From assembly GCA_003952965.2 (NCBI GenBank), contig CM025852.1, forward strand, positions 3,145,752 through 3,209,751: a stretch of DNA of 64,000 bases. Reading direction: 5' to 3'. The position numbers and the translations under genes were made by a program. This DNA comes from Morella rubra. Lineage: Eukaryota; Streptophyta; Magnoliopsida; Fagales; Myricaceae. The notes under the pieces are model-generated. The model was given only the letters and a program-made list of their open reading frames with translations, did no database searches and was not told the origin of the DNA. Shown piece by piece: positions 1-9,928 of the stretch (its first letter is position 1; every line of letters begins with the position of its first letter).

Positions 1-642
1 TACATTCTAACGAAAATCTCGGATCCCAAAACGCCATTGTTCGTTCATAAAAATAGATGTTTGAACAATAAACACTTTTTTGGGACACCGTTTTGCATCC
101 TGAAAAAACAAACACCGTTCTAACGCATTCGAACCTAGTGTTTTCACTGACCACAATAAATGCATGTCCCGTCATCATGAATTTTTTTTATTTTTTATTG
201 CAATTCGAACCTGGTTTCACAATCGTTCTAACGAATATTGAACGTGGGGATTACGAATAGACTGATATCAAACAGTTTATAACGTTTGAAAACGGTCATT
301 CTAATGTGTTCGAACGTTCTTCGTATTATACCACACTCTTGACCCTCTCATTTCCTCCAACTTTTGCAAACTCTCCTCACCAAAATTCTCTCAATCTTAT
401 TTTCACGTTTCCTCCTGCAACTCGTATTTCCTAACCTACACACTACAAGTGAAGTTTTCTAACACATTTTAATCGATTTTAATCCATATAACAATTGTTT
501 TTTATGTTTTTTTCATAGATTTTGTTTTCACATTTTGATTTGAAAATGCTGTGAATCTTCAAAAATGAGTGCATGTTTTAAATATGAACGTTTTCTAGTT
601 AGTTTAGGATTGTTTGGGAACGATTTGGTACGTAAAAATTGC
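1..642 (+). mobile_element. Left subterminal fragment of a CACTA element (second copy)
   Basis: This stretch matches 21591-22235, the left subterminal part of the complete CACTA element, in the same orientation. The first 395 bases read as identical. About seven differences, mostly 1-2 base indels, all fall in the last 250 bases next to the assembly gap. The terminal inverted repeat itself would lie left of the window. It carries the same GTTCGAAC/CGTTCTAACG-type motifs as the other copy. It is either a second genomic copy or a misassembled duplicate placed at a gap edge. Confidence 0.8.
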
Positions 643-1004
643 NNNNNNNNNNNNNNNNNNNNNNNNNNNNNNNNNNNNNNNNNNNNNNNNNNNNNNNNNN
701 NNNNNNNNNNNNNNNNNNNNNNNNNNNNNNNNNNNNNNNNNNNNNNNNNNNNNNNNNNNNNNNNNNNNNNNNNNNNNNNNNNNNNNNNNNNNNNNNNNNN
801 NNNNNNNNNNNNNNNNNNNNNNNNNNNNNNNNNNNNNNNNNNNNNNNNNNNNNNNNNNNNNNNNNNNNNNNNNNNNNNNNNNNNNNNNNNNNNNNNNNNN
901 NNNNNNNNNNNNNNNNNNNNNNNNNNNNNNNNNNNNNNNNNNNNNNNNNNNNNNNNNNNNNNNNNNNNNNNNNNNNNNNNNNNNNNNNNNNNNNNNNNNN
1001 NNNN
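643..1004. other. Assembly gap (362 N)
   Basis: A run of 362 N joins a CACTA fragment to the middle of a copia gag region. The 5' LTR and the start of the copia element at 1005 are either in this gap or absent. Confidence 0.99.
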
Positions 1005-1119
1005 GACATTCTTCTTGGTTCTCAAAAGTGTTGCTTCAACAAAAGTGGCATTGGTTATGATTCTTTCAATGATCAAAAATCTTATTCTATATGATAAAAA
1101 AAATCATCTACATCATTTA

Positions 1120-1549
1120 GATTGTTCACCTTTTGTGGTAAATTTGGACATATCTCACACACTTGTCCAACTAGAAAGAAAACTTCTAGTGGTATTAAAT
1201 TTGTTTGGATTCAATTGGAGAAGGTGAAGAAAACCGTTTCTAACACCAAAGGACCCATAATGATTTAAGTACCAAAAATCAAGAAGTGATTCTTTTTGTA
1301 GGAGTGCTTGAAAATAATCGAAGTCAAAGAACATTGGGTTCTTTATAGTGGATGCTCCAAGCACATGATCGGGATAAGCATTGGTTCAAATCTCTTAGCC
1401 CAAAAGAAAAAGGATCAGTTATTTTTGGTGATAACGGTAAAGGAAGGATTCTTGGTATTGGAAATATTGGTATGACTCTTAATCCTACTGTTGAACATGT
1501 TCTATTTGTTGATGGTTTTAAGCATAATTTGTTGAGCATCAGTCAATAA
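1120..1549 (+). pseudogene. Copia gag zinc knuckle and protease remnant
   Basis: Around 1127-1180 one frame reads CGKFGHISHTCPTRK, the core of a CCHC zinc knuckle whose first cysteine is not in frame. At 1352-1549 the segment containing DKHWFKSL and HNLLSISQ matches the copia aspartic-protease region. The expected D-S/T-G catalytic triplet is not intact here. Frame changes separate the two parts, so no continuous gag-pol protein is possible. Confidence 0.75.
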
Positions 1550-1719
1550 TGTGATAATCAAAACTGAGTTATAGTTGAATCATCAATATGCATTGTTGAA
1601 AATATTAAAGACAAGAAAGTCTTGTTTGTTGGACATCGACAAGAAAATGTGTATGTTGTTCACCTAGAGAATATCTATTCTAAAAAAGTAAAATATCTTT
1701 TCTCTCTAAGTTGACAAAG

Positions 1720-2217
1720 ATAGTTGTTTGTGGCATAGAAGACTTGCTCATGCAAGCATGTATCTTATTTTCATAAAATTAGCCAAAAAAAACCTTGTTA
1801 CGGGTTTGGCTAACCTGTTTATGAAAAAGATAAATTTGTGCTGCTTGTCAAAAAAGCAAACAAACTAGAACATCTTTTTAATCCAAAAAATTGTGTCTAA
1901 TTTTAGGCTAGTTCAACTTCTACACATGGACTTGTTTGGTCCAACCCGAACGTCAAGCTTGGATGGCAAACAATATGGCTTTGTTGTGGTTGATGATTAC
2001 AGTAGATTTACATGGGTTTTTTCTTAGCTAAGCAGAGGATTCAAAATGAAGAAGGTTTTGCTATTTCTAGCATAAGGAGTGACCATAGAAAAGAATTTGA
2101 AAACTCCTCATTTTCAAAATTTTGTGTTGATTTTGGTATAAACCATAACATCTCTACTCTTAGGACTCCTCAACAAAATAGGATTGTTGAGAGGAAGAAT
2201 AGGACTCTTGAAGAATA
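1720..2217 (+). pseudogene. Copia GAG-pre-integrase and integrase remnant
   Basis: LWHRRLAHA near 1727 is the GAG-pre-integrase signature. Near 1915-2025 the frame reads HMDLFGPTR and FVVVDDYSRFTWVF, the integrase core with its conserved aspartates. At 2012-2217 come the stretch with RSDHRKEFEN and TPQQNRIVERKNRTL, which holds the catalytic glutamate of the D-D-E triad. The parts are in different frames or split by stops, so this is a dead copy. Confidence 0.85.
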
Positions 2218-2366
2218 ACGAGTACCATCATTGTGAAAATAACTCGCCAGACTATTTTTAGGCAAAAGCTATTAACACTAGTTGCTATGTCATGAACCGA
2301 TATATGATAAGGCCAATTCTTAAGAACACTCCATATGAGCTATGAAAAAACAGAAAACCCAACATT

Positions 2367-3612
2367 AGATCGTGAGGTCGCAGGAGAAAGGATCATTGAA
2401 TCAAAGCAGCCCAAGCGTTTTGCCTCTTTCAGATCCACGCACACAGCTTTTAGAGAGATTTTAGAGAGAGAAACTCTCATGTGAAAAATGAATTCTCATT
2501 CTCAAATGAGTTTCTAAGCTATTTATAATGGCTGGCTCAGAACTCAACTGTGCTATAGCGTGAGATCTTTAGGGATCTCATATCTCGGCCGTAGGATCAT
2601 CATGAAAAACTCTTTTTCATTAACTTTATATTCTCCTTAATTTTGTAATCAATGCTTCTACAAATTGTGATCATGTCCATTAACATATCACAATTGACCC
2701 CGAGATAATGAGATTGTTTTTGTGAAATCTCTTTTGCTAACAATTATATGCTTATTTATCCTTTCCACCATACTATATTCCACATGAGCTAATAGGACTA
2801 AATAATATCACCGATTAAGTCCCTAGCTCATATAATTCTTAATTCTCAGTCTGTAACTAGTTGGACTTCCAAAAACTTTCCAAAATCATTTTCGCAAATA
2901 TTTACTTCATATATTAATAAGTAAAAACCGTGAAAAACTTTTCACAAAATCTCGCTGCGCAACGTTTTATGTGAGTCCAACAATATACAGACATAATGAA
3001 CATACTGCCTCATCAAGAGACTGGTGGATTCCATATTGAGCAATTATACAAATTCACTTACTATGCACAAGGCCCAACTTATCTGAATATTTGATCTACG
3101 AAGATCATCACCAAATGATTCAGTCAAAGCACAAGCACACAACAAGCAAACCTGCATAACTTTCTCAGGTCTAAGGACAACATAAGCTAATTGTGTTAAT
3201 ACCATTCTCTACATCAGTGATCGTTTGCAGAAGGTATTCATATTTGATCCGGTTCAGTGCATGTACTCTTACATTGCACCCACTCGTTGTTTAAGTCACC
3301 ACCTCAATGACGGAGTCCATCATTCTATCTTATAGAGGCACAACGAGTGTAGACCTATTTGTACATTATCATGTATCTCAGTCTAGAACACATTGAGTTA
3401 ACAAGGATCCGAAAAGTCATACTCCCCGCCTCTGATTCATTAATCATTGGCCTGACTTTTCTACAATATTGCTCAACAATATGACATCTAATGTCATTAT
3501 ATATATGACCTCTTATGTCATTGCATGTACCCAAAATAATATACAAGTGATTAATCAATAATAATAATTATCTCATAATTATTCAAAATGATTGGTTTTG
3601 AGGGCATACATC
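2367..3612 (-). mobile_element. Antisense copia (Tork-like) LTR inserted in copia copy 1
   Basis: The copia reading frame stops making sense after the integrase end (KNRKPNI at about 2345-2365) and resumes with DNLGKFDAK near 3630. The intervening 1.25 kb resembles the LTRs at 16725-17643, 37518-38809 and 41503-42282. Shared stretches include 'gagatctttagggatctca', 'ctcggccgtaggat' and 'ttagaggcacaacgagtgtag'-like sequence. The right end GCATACATCTAACA fits an antisense LTR start (TGTTAGATGTATGC). Exact borders are uncertain; a CAACA repeat at both sides is a possible target duplication. Confidence 0.7.
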
Positions 3613-5344
3613 TAACAACAACAACAAAGACAACTTGGGTAAGTTTGATGCAAAGCTGATGAAGGTATATTTCTTGGTTATTCTATTTCAAATAAGGCTT
3701 ATCACGTGTTTAATAAGAGAACATTGGCTGTTGAGGAATCCATACAAGTGGTATTTGATGAATCTAACATTTCTCTAAAAAGAGATGATGAGGATGTTGT
3801 TGATCTTTATAAAGGCGGTGAGAAACCTGCTACAAGTGAAGTGAAAGAAGTTTATCTACAACAAGACAAAGATGAACAAGATCTTGAAGAAGAAGAAATG
3901 CCTCAAAGCAACAACGATCTACCAAAGGCTTGGAAGTTTTTCAGAAATCATCCTATTGATCAAGTCATTGGTAATGTTGAGAAAGGTGTAAGAACTCGAT
4001 CCTCTTATAATCAAGCTAATAATTTTGCCTTACTTTCTCAAATTGAGCCAAAGAATATTTCTGAGGCAAAAGATGATGAAAGTTGGATCCATGCCATGGA
4101 GGATGAATTAAAATAGTTTGAAAAAAACCATGTATGGCATCTAGTTTCTAAACCCAAAGATCATTCAGTTATTGGTATTAAATGGGTTTTTCGAAACAAA
4201 ATGGATGAATCTGGGGTTGTGGTAAGGAACAAGGCAAGGTTGGTGGCCCAAGGTTTTAATCAAGATGAGGAAATCGATTTTGATGAGACCTTTGCACCTA
4301 TTGCTCCTTTAGAATCTATTCACATGTTGCTTGCATTTGTGTGATTTAAAGATTTCAAATTATTTCAAATGAATGTGAAATGTGCTTTTCTTAATGGTTA
4401 TCTTTCTGAGGAAGTGTATGTAGAACAACCTCCTGGATTTAAGGATGAAAAGCAGCCACACTATGTGTTTAAGCTCACAAAAGCTTTATATGGCTTAAAA
4501 CAAGCACCTCGGGCATGGTATGAATGATTAAGTTCTTTCCTTATTGAAAATGTATTTCACGAGATATTATCAATATCACTCTCTTTACTAAGGAAAAGGA
4601 TAATGATTTACTTATCGTTCAAATTTATGTTAATGATTTCATATTTGGTTATACTAATAAGTCTCTCTGTGAGAAATTTTCCAATATAATGAAAGGTGAG
4701 TTCGAGATGAGCCTTATGGGAGAGTTGAATTACTTTCTCAAACTTCAAGTTAAGCAAAATCATGATGGTATCTTCATTAACCAAGTTTAAGTACACAAGA
4801 GACCTTTCTCAAAAGATTTGGGCTGGACAACTCAAAACCGATGAGTACACCAATGAGTCCATCAACCAAAATGGAGAAAGATGAAAAAGGTAAAGACGTT
4901 GACCAAACAAGGTATCGAGGTATGATTGACTCTTTACTTTACCTTACTGTGAGTAGACTTGATATCATGTTTAGTGTGTGCATGTGTGTGAGATTTCAGT
5001 CTTGCCCTAAGAAGTCTCACCTCCTTGCGGTTAGGCAAATATTTCGTTACCTTGTTGGCACACATGATCTTGTTTTCTTTTATCCTAAGAGTGTTGAATT
5101 TAATTTGCAAGGATACTCAGATGCTGATTGTGCTGGTTGCAAACTTTACAGAAAAAGTACTGGCGATGCGTGCCAGTTTCTTGACTTGTTTCTAGTGTCT
5201 TTGTTTTGTAAGAAACAAAATTCTTTGGCTTTACCAACCACAAAAGCCGAGTATATTTCCGTTGGTAATTGTTGCACACAAATATTGTGGATGAAACAAC
5301 AACTGGAAGATTTTAATCTTCATTTTTCATCTCATCTTGATTAA
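3613..5344 (+). pseudogene. Copia reverse transcriptase and RNase H remnant (copy 1)
   Basis: The frame at 3706-4116 is the linker before RT. RT hallmarks follow: [18 protein letters not shown] near 4390-4440, [13 protein letters not shown] near 4485-4525 and the catalytic box at 4626-4637. That box reads YVND instead of YVDD. At 4841-5344 RNase H is open, with the SDAD and KAEYIS motifs. LADIFTKPFNED near 5486-5525 is the usual copia pol C-terminus. Stops at about 4115 and 4343 and frame changes near 4530-4560 inactivate it. Confidence 0.9.
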
Positions 5345-5642
5345 GTGTGATAACACGAGTGCCATAAAACCTTTCTAAAAGTCTCATTCAACACTCTAGG
5401 ACTAAACATATTGAGATCAAACATCATTTTCTGAGTGATCATGCTTAAAAAGGTGACATTCTTGAGTTTGTAAGCATAGATCTTCAACTTGCTGATATAT
5501 TTACAAAACCTTTCAATGAGGATCGTTTCTGCTTTGTTGATCAGGAGATTGGTATGTGTTTTTCCCTTGAATGATTGATATTAATATGAACTGCTTATTG
5601 TATCATTTATGTTGGTTGAATGATTTTTGAGGTGATTAGGTA

Positions 5643-5812
5643 ACGTTTGTTTAATATTTTGGGGCAATGAAAATTTCAAGTTCCAACAAAACAAACACTC
5701 AAAAATTTTCTTTTTACATATACACTCTACCACAACCCCAAGTAAATCTCAATACAGTAAAGATTCCCAAAATTTCGGAATATTCCCCGAAACAAACAAA
5801 CCATATGTTTAA
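5643..5812. repeat. Possible small MITE-like insertion
   Basis: Relative to the parallel spacer at 11290-11400, this copy has about 170 extra bases. They begin near GTTTGTTTAATATTTTGGGG and end near CGGAATATTCCCCGAAACAAACAAAC, which are roughly inverted. No target duplication is clear, so the call rests on the length difference and weak terminal inversion. Confidence 0.35.
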
Positions 5813-5927
5813 TTTTTTCATCAAAACATCTATAAAAATTTCATTCATTTTAAACATGTCATGTAGTCCTACACTTCTGGACTTGCTTGATTGCTTTCTC
5901 TGGAATTTGTATGTGTTGTCACTATTC

Positions 5928-6063
5928 AACCATGTGTCAACACACTATGCGTTCCTGGAGAAGAGTGTTGAGTAAGTGTCGACACATGTTCTCATATATG
6001 TCGACACATAGTCCTATGCATATGCAATGTGTCGACACATGCTTCCATATGTGTTGACACATG
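5928..6063. repeat. Array of TGTCGACA palindromes in the pol/env spacer (copy 1)
   Basis: Five copies of a 12-14 bp palindrome (consensus TGTGTCGACACATG) with 10-35 bp spacing, at 5928, 5976, about 5999, 6029 and 6051. Some copies have TCAACA or TTGACA changes. A further TCGACAcc lies at 6130. The array sits between the RNase H end and the env-like region. Confidence 0.9.
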
Positions 6064-6139
6064 TTTTGAATGGGCAGTTTTTTAAAACGTTGATTCATTT
6101 GTATTTATTAACTTCTCTTACGTTTAATGGGTCGACACC

Positions 6140-7560
6140 TCATATACTTAACCTCTAAAAGCCCTAATTTCATTTCTCCCTCACTCTCAAACACTCTCGT
6201 CCCTAAAACCTCACAGCCATTCCTCTCCCTCTCCGGTGAACACCACCATCTCTCTCTCCTTTGCCCTAAATTCTCCGCAAAACCATATCTCCTCTCCCTC
6301 TCCTCCCAGATAAAACCCTTTTTGTGCATCCGAGATGTCTAATGGATGAAGAAAGAGGGTCTTCAACCACAGGGAGTCTTCACAGCCCAGGCAGCACATC
6401 AGATAGATCTGCTCCATTAGAGACTTTACCTTTTCGCTCCAGAGTTCATCGGCACAGATTTCAGAACAACTTTAGACATTGCAAGGTAATCAGTAGATGG
6501 GTCTTGTTGCCGTGGTTCACTGACAATGGTTTTGATTTTCAAGCATGTTTGACACTCAGGGTTGGTCAAACTTTATTAGTCTGCGATGTGACTCTTTTCC
6601 ATACTTGGTAAAGTAATCCTATACAAATTTTAATTTTGATATGTCTGAGATTGCATCGGGGTTTGTGAATTGGATGGGCTTAATGTCGTGGCCTTTTCCC
6701 CCAATTTTGGGTGAAGTTATTTGAGTCTTATACTTGGGTTGGTTTATCTGATGAAGAGCCCATAGAGATTCTTGCATAACCCTGAATTGGATGAGATTGT
6801 GAAGCCAATGGCTAGTGACTTTGATGTCCACAGGAGATTGCTCCACCACATTATCGTAACATTTAATGAGGACAGGAAAGTTTGAATATGTTACACTTTT
6901 AACTTGATATTTTGCACTGTACTGCCTGAACACCATGATCTCTTGCTAGCCCTAATCTTGGCCATCTCTCTTTGTTAAAACCCTTTTTGTGCATCCATAT
7001 GATGAGGTAGCTTATGACCACAGGGAGTCTTCAAGAAAAGGCAAGCTCCATTGCCTTTTCGCTGGTTCATCGGCATTTCTTCACTCAATTTTAGATTTGT
7101 ACGATGTTGATACTAATGGCAAAACTTTAAGGGAAAAGACTCTTTTCCAACTTTAAAGTATACAAATTTTAATTTTGATATGTCTGCGACTCGTGGGATT
7201 TGTTCAAAATGAAGATGATTAATGGCTTAAAAAGGCTGTGAATGGCTGAATGTTCTCAGCCCTTCAAGAGGAACAAGCTCTGGAAGAAGATTTGAGCTAT
7301 ATGAAGAGGATCCATCTGATGTAGTGGCCCATTGAACCTCTCAGACTTTGGATAACCTTGAATTGGATGCAACGGAAGCCAATTCTTTGACTCCCTCTCA
7401 GGACATACTCCAGCTGTTGTAACATTATCAGCTGCTTCTGGATTCATGCTACTAGGTTGCCCTTGATATGTTGAACTCATTTTAGATCTCCAGGATGAAT
7501 AGGCTTTGATGGTGCATTAAATCATATGGGCAGGATTTGATGAGATCAAGTTGCATTTAT
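6140..7560 (+). pseudogene. Env-like (third ORF) region of SIRE-type copia, decayed
   Basis: SIRE/Maximus elements carry an extra ORF between pol and the 3' LTR, and this is the corresponding place. A short frame begins at 6342 (MDEERGSSTTGSLHSPG) and runs to 6611. The next fragment near 6640 reads MSEIASGFVNWMG. A CT-rich leader (6170-6310) precedes it. The start region is partly repeated at 6972-7200. No transmembrane or fusion features can be supported, and assignment is mainly by position. Confidence 0.5.
6310..7200. repeat. Degenerate direct duplication within the env-like region
   Basis: The stretch from 'aaacccttttt gtgcatcc' (6315) through 'atacaaattttaattttgat' (about 6620-6640) recurs in shortened form from about 6977 to 7180, with the same order of motifs: 'accacagggagtctt', 'attgccttttcgct', 'ttcatcggca' and 'tttgatatgtctg'. 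It is a partial tandem duplication of about 200-330 bp with indels. Confidence 0.7.
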
Positions 7561-8610
7561 GGGATGCTCTGACATGAATTCATTATTTGTACGATTACTG
7601 AGGCTTGTACTACTCAGCATCATAAACTTCTGATTACTATGTGGGATTTGTTTGTGAAGATGATTGGAGACAAAAAGTCAGTTCCTTAAGAAGATGACAG
7701 AGCTTGACTATGGAAGAAGAAAATAGATGACAGAATTTGGTCGAGAACCGTGGAACCTATGATGTGACTTAGACTGTGATATCTTCATCAACATATACAG
7801 ATCATCTTCGACATGCTGAAGGAGAGTTGGGTCAGTCTCAATGGTTCTCCAGAATTTTGAACTGCATCGACATGTTTGCAATTATCGAAAGTTGACCCTG
7901 GTCATTGCCCTGTATAATTTAGCATTACTCCTTCCATTACCTTAGAGCCCTTTTCTCCCTCACTGATATGGTTTCGTTTTGTTTTTTTTTTTTTACATCT
8001 TATCAAAAGGGGGAGAAGTAATCTTCGACTTGATGTTGAGAGTTGGGTCAAATATTTGAACTCCTTTCTTTGCAAGTATCGAATACTCTACCTTACCCTT
8101 TCCTCCCTCTTTTTTTTAGAGAAGTATATGTAATATTGTCATACTCTTTTACGTAGAGAAAACATTGCTTGCATTTTCATAAATCTTTGTAATTGTTTGA
8201 GTCTGATTGATATATGATTGCTTGTTTTGGATGAATGAGTTTATGTCAATTCTTTCTATCCTTACTTAACTCTAAATGAAAATGGTATCTTATTTTCTCT
8301 CATTTGCAAAGCTTTGTCATTGACTATGAGGTAGTATTCCCAAAACTCTAAACTGCTTTTAATTTCAAGAATATTGAAGTGTTTGTGATCTGAGATCATA
8401 TTTGGAGTTTGAGAAGTTTGGAGGATGATATAGAATTGTTTCTAATAAGTTTAAATTTTTTGGAAACCTTTAAATACAAAAGGAGACTCTTGCAAAATTT
8501 CTAAAAATCCAAAGTCCTTTGCAACAAACTATTTTGAAAAACCTCCACTTGTTCTCAAGGGGAGCTTTTTCTTTTCATTGCAAAGATCTTTAAAAGGGAA
8601 TTTGTCATCA

Positions 8611-8626
8611 TTAAACAGGGAGACAT
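8611..8626 (+). other. Polypurine tract of copia copy 1
   Basis: TTAAACAGGGAGACAT immediately precedes the LTR start TGTTAGCCC. It is purine-rich and sits where plus-strand priming would occur. An A/G-rich AAAGGGGGAGAAG at about 8007-8020 is a second such tract further upstream, as is common in SIRE-type elements. Confidence 0.7.
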
Positions 8627-8905
8627 TGTTAGCCCAAGGTTGATCTTGAGCTATCTAACTCGATTTTGATGATAACAAATGACAAAACGCTTTGGAGTAT
8701 TTTTAGGATATGTGGTTGTCAATCCACTATTCAATCAAGAGTACTCAATTGTATTTAAATTTATAGTTAATTTTTTATGCCCTATATTTGATTTAAACAC
8801 CATGGCTTGCACCTAAACTATGATATTTTTCATTGTAGGAGTTTTCGTGTTGAAATGAAAAGATTGATATCAAAAAGCATGAAAAACTCCATCTTGACCA
8901 AGATG

Positions 8906-9085
8906 GTGTCGACACATGGTTGACAACACAATAGCCAGACTGCCATTTTGATGGTGTCAACACATGAGAAGCAAAGTGTCGACACATGCAAGATGGTGTC
9001 GACACATGGTGAAGGAAGTGTCGACACATGCCACAAGGCACCTGCGAGCAAGTTCCAAACTCGATGAAGGTGTCGACACATATTG
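8906..9085. promoter_or_regulatory. Palindrome array upstream of the LTR TATA box
   Basis: Six copies of GTGTCGACACATG or its TCAACA variant lie 125-305 bp upstream of the TATA box at 9210. The position in U3 is that of an enhancer. The function is inferred; the array and its conserved place in three LTRs are seen directly. Confidence 0.6.
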
Positions 9086-9209
9086 TGTGGAACATATTGC
9101 GGGAATACTTTTTTAAAAAATGATGCTCAGCACGCAATCAAGACGATGTGGCACTTAGGGCACCTCTCCAACATTCCAAAAAGGCCCTCAGGACTCAAGA
9201 CTGAAGACC

Positions 9210-9216
9210 TATAAAG
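9210..9216 (+). promoter_or_regulatory. LTR TATA box
   Basis: TATAAAG in the context GACCTATAAAGGGAACC. The same context occurs at 12751 and, inverted, at 49368-49374 in the two other LTR copies, which supports it as the core promoter. Confidence 0.75.
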
Positions 9217-9928
9217 GGAACCTTATGGAGAGAGAAAAGTAGACTTTTGCACACTTTTTGTCTCTTACATCATCTTTGCCGACCAAGCTTTCAAAAAGAG
9301 AGAAAAATGAAAAGACAAAGGCTGCACATTTCCATGAAGATCTGGTCTGCCATTGCTGTCATCATCATCAGATCTTGTCTTGTAGCCATTTATTGAGCTT
9401 TGTTTTGCTGATTTAGCTTTGAGAGCAATTGTTTATTCATTCATCGCATTAAACTTTGAGAAACTTTGAGTGTGGGATACACTTGGGCCTACCCGTGAAG
9501 ATAGAAGAAATCTCATAGGCTTTTGAGATTTGTGACGAGTTGAAGAGTGAGCTCGGAAAACTCTTGTAATGGTTACTTAGCACTCGGAAGCTAAGTTGTG
9601 ACACTATTGGATTATAGTGGAGAAGTCCCAAGGAAGGCTATAGCCTTGGGGGTGGACGTAGGCAAGTCATGGCTGAACCACCTAAAAATGGCGGTGTTAT
9701 CTCTCTTCCATACTCTCTTACTTACTGCTTCATTTATTTCTATTTGGACATTATTACTTTACTATTTCCTGTTTACCTTTGGCCTTGGGATCAAACTTAT
9801 TCAGATCAGCGTTTTATGAGCTTAACCAAAAGGATATTTTTCAGATCTGAGTTCTTATAAAAAAAATCAGATAAAGTTTTAATAAACCCAATTGACCCCC
9901 CCTTTTTGGGTTCATTTTCAGACTCACA

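Larger units (their letters stand above)
1005..8626 (+). mobile_element. SIRE/Maximus-like Ty1-copia internal region (copy 1), decayed
   Basis: Domains appear in copia order on the plus strand: gag zinc knuckle, protease, GAG-pre-integrase, integrase, reverse transcriptase, RNase H, then an env-like region and a polypurine tract before a 3' LTR. Order, LTR type and the extra 3' region fit the SIRE/Maximus lineage. Many stops and frameshifts break the reading frame, so it cannot be autonomous. An antisense LTR interrupts it between integrase and RT. The 5' LTR is not visible. Confidence 0.85.
8627..9928 (+). mobile_element. 3' LTR of SIRE-like copia copy 1
   Basis: It starts TGTTAGCCCAAGG and ends GACTCACA, 1302 bp, directly after a polypurine tract. 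It matches the LTRs at 12150-13400 and (inverted) 48557-50029 along its length. It contains palindromes at 8906-9085, a TATA box (TATAAAG at 9210) and the conserved 'ggatatacttgggcctaccc'-type region near 9475-9495. After it the sequence jumps into the RT of another copia, so this element was inserted into a relative. Confidence 0.85.

Noticed and set aside
528..1227. Open frames of 136-220 codons on both strands
   Set aside because: They are open only because they run through the 362-N gap.
5928..6063. CRISPR-like regular repeats
   Set aside because: The repeats are short palindromes with irregular spacing and related flanks in a plant retrotransposon; no cas genes.
8793..9137. Open frames rich in CVDT/MCRH/VSTP repeats here and at 12338-12693 and 49432-49862
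   Set aside because: They are translations of the TGTCGACA palindrome array in LTR sequence, not a repeat protein.
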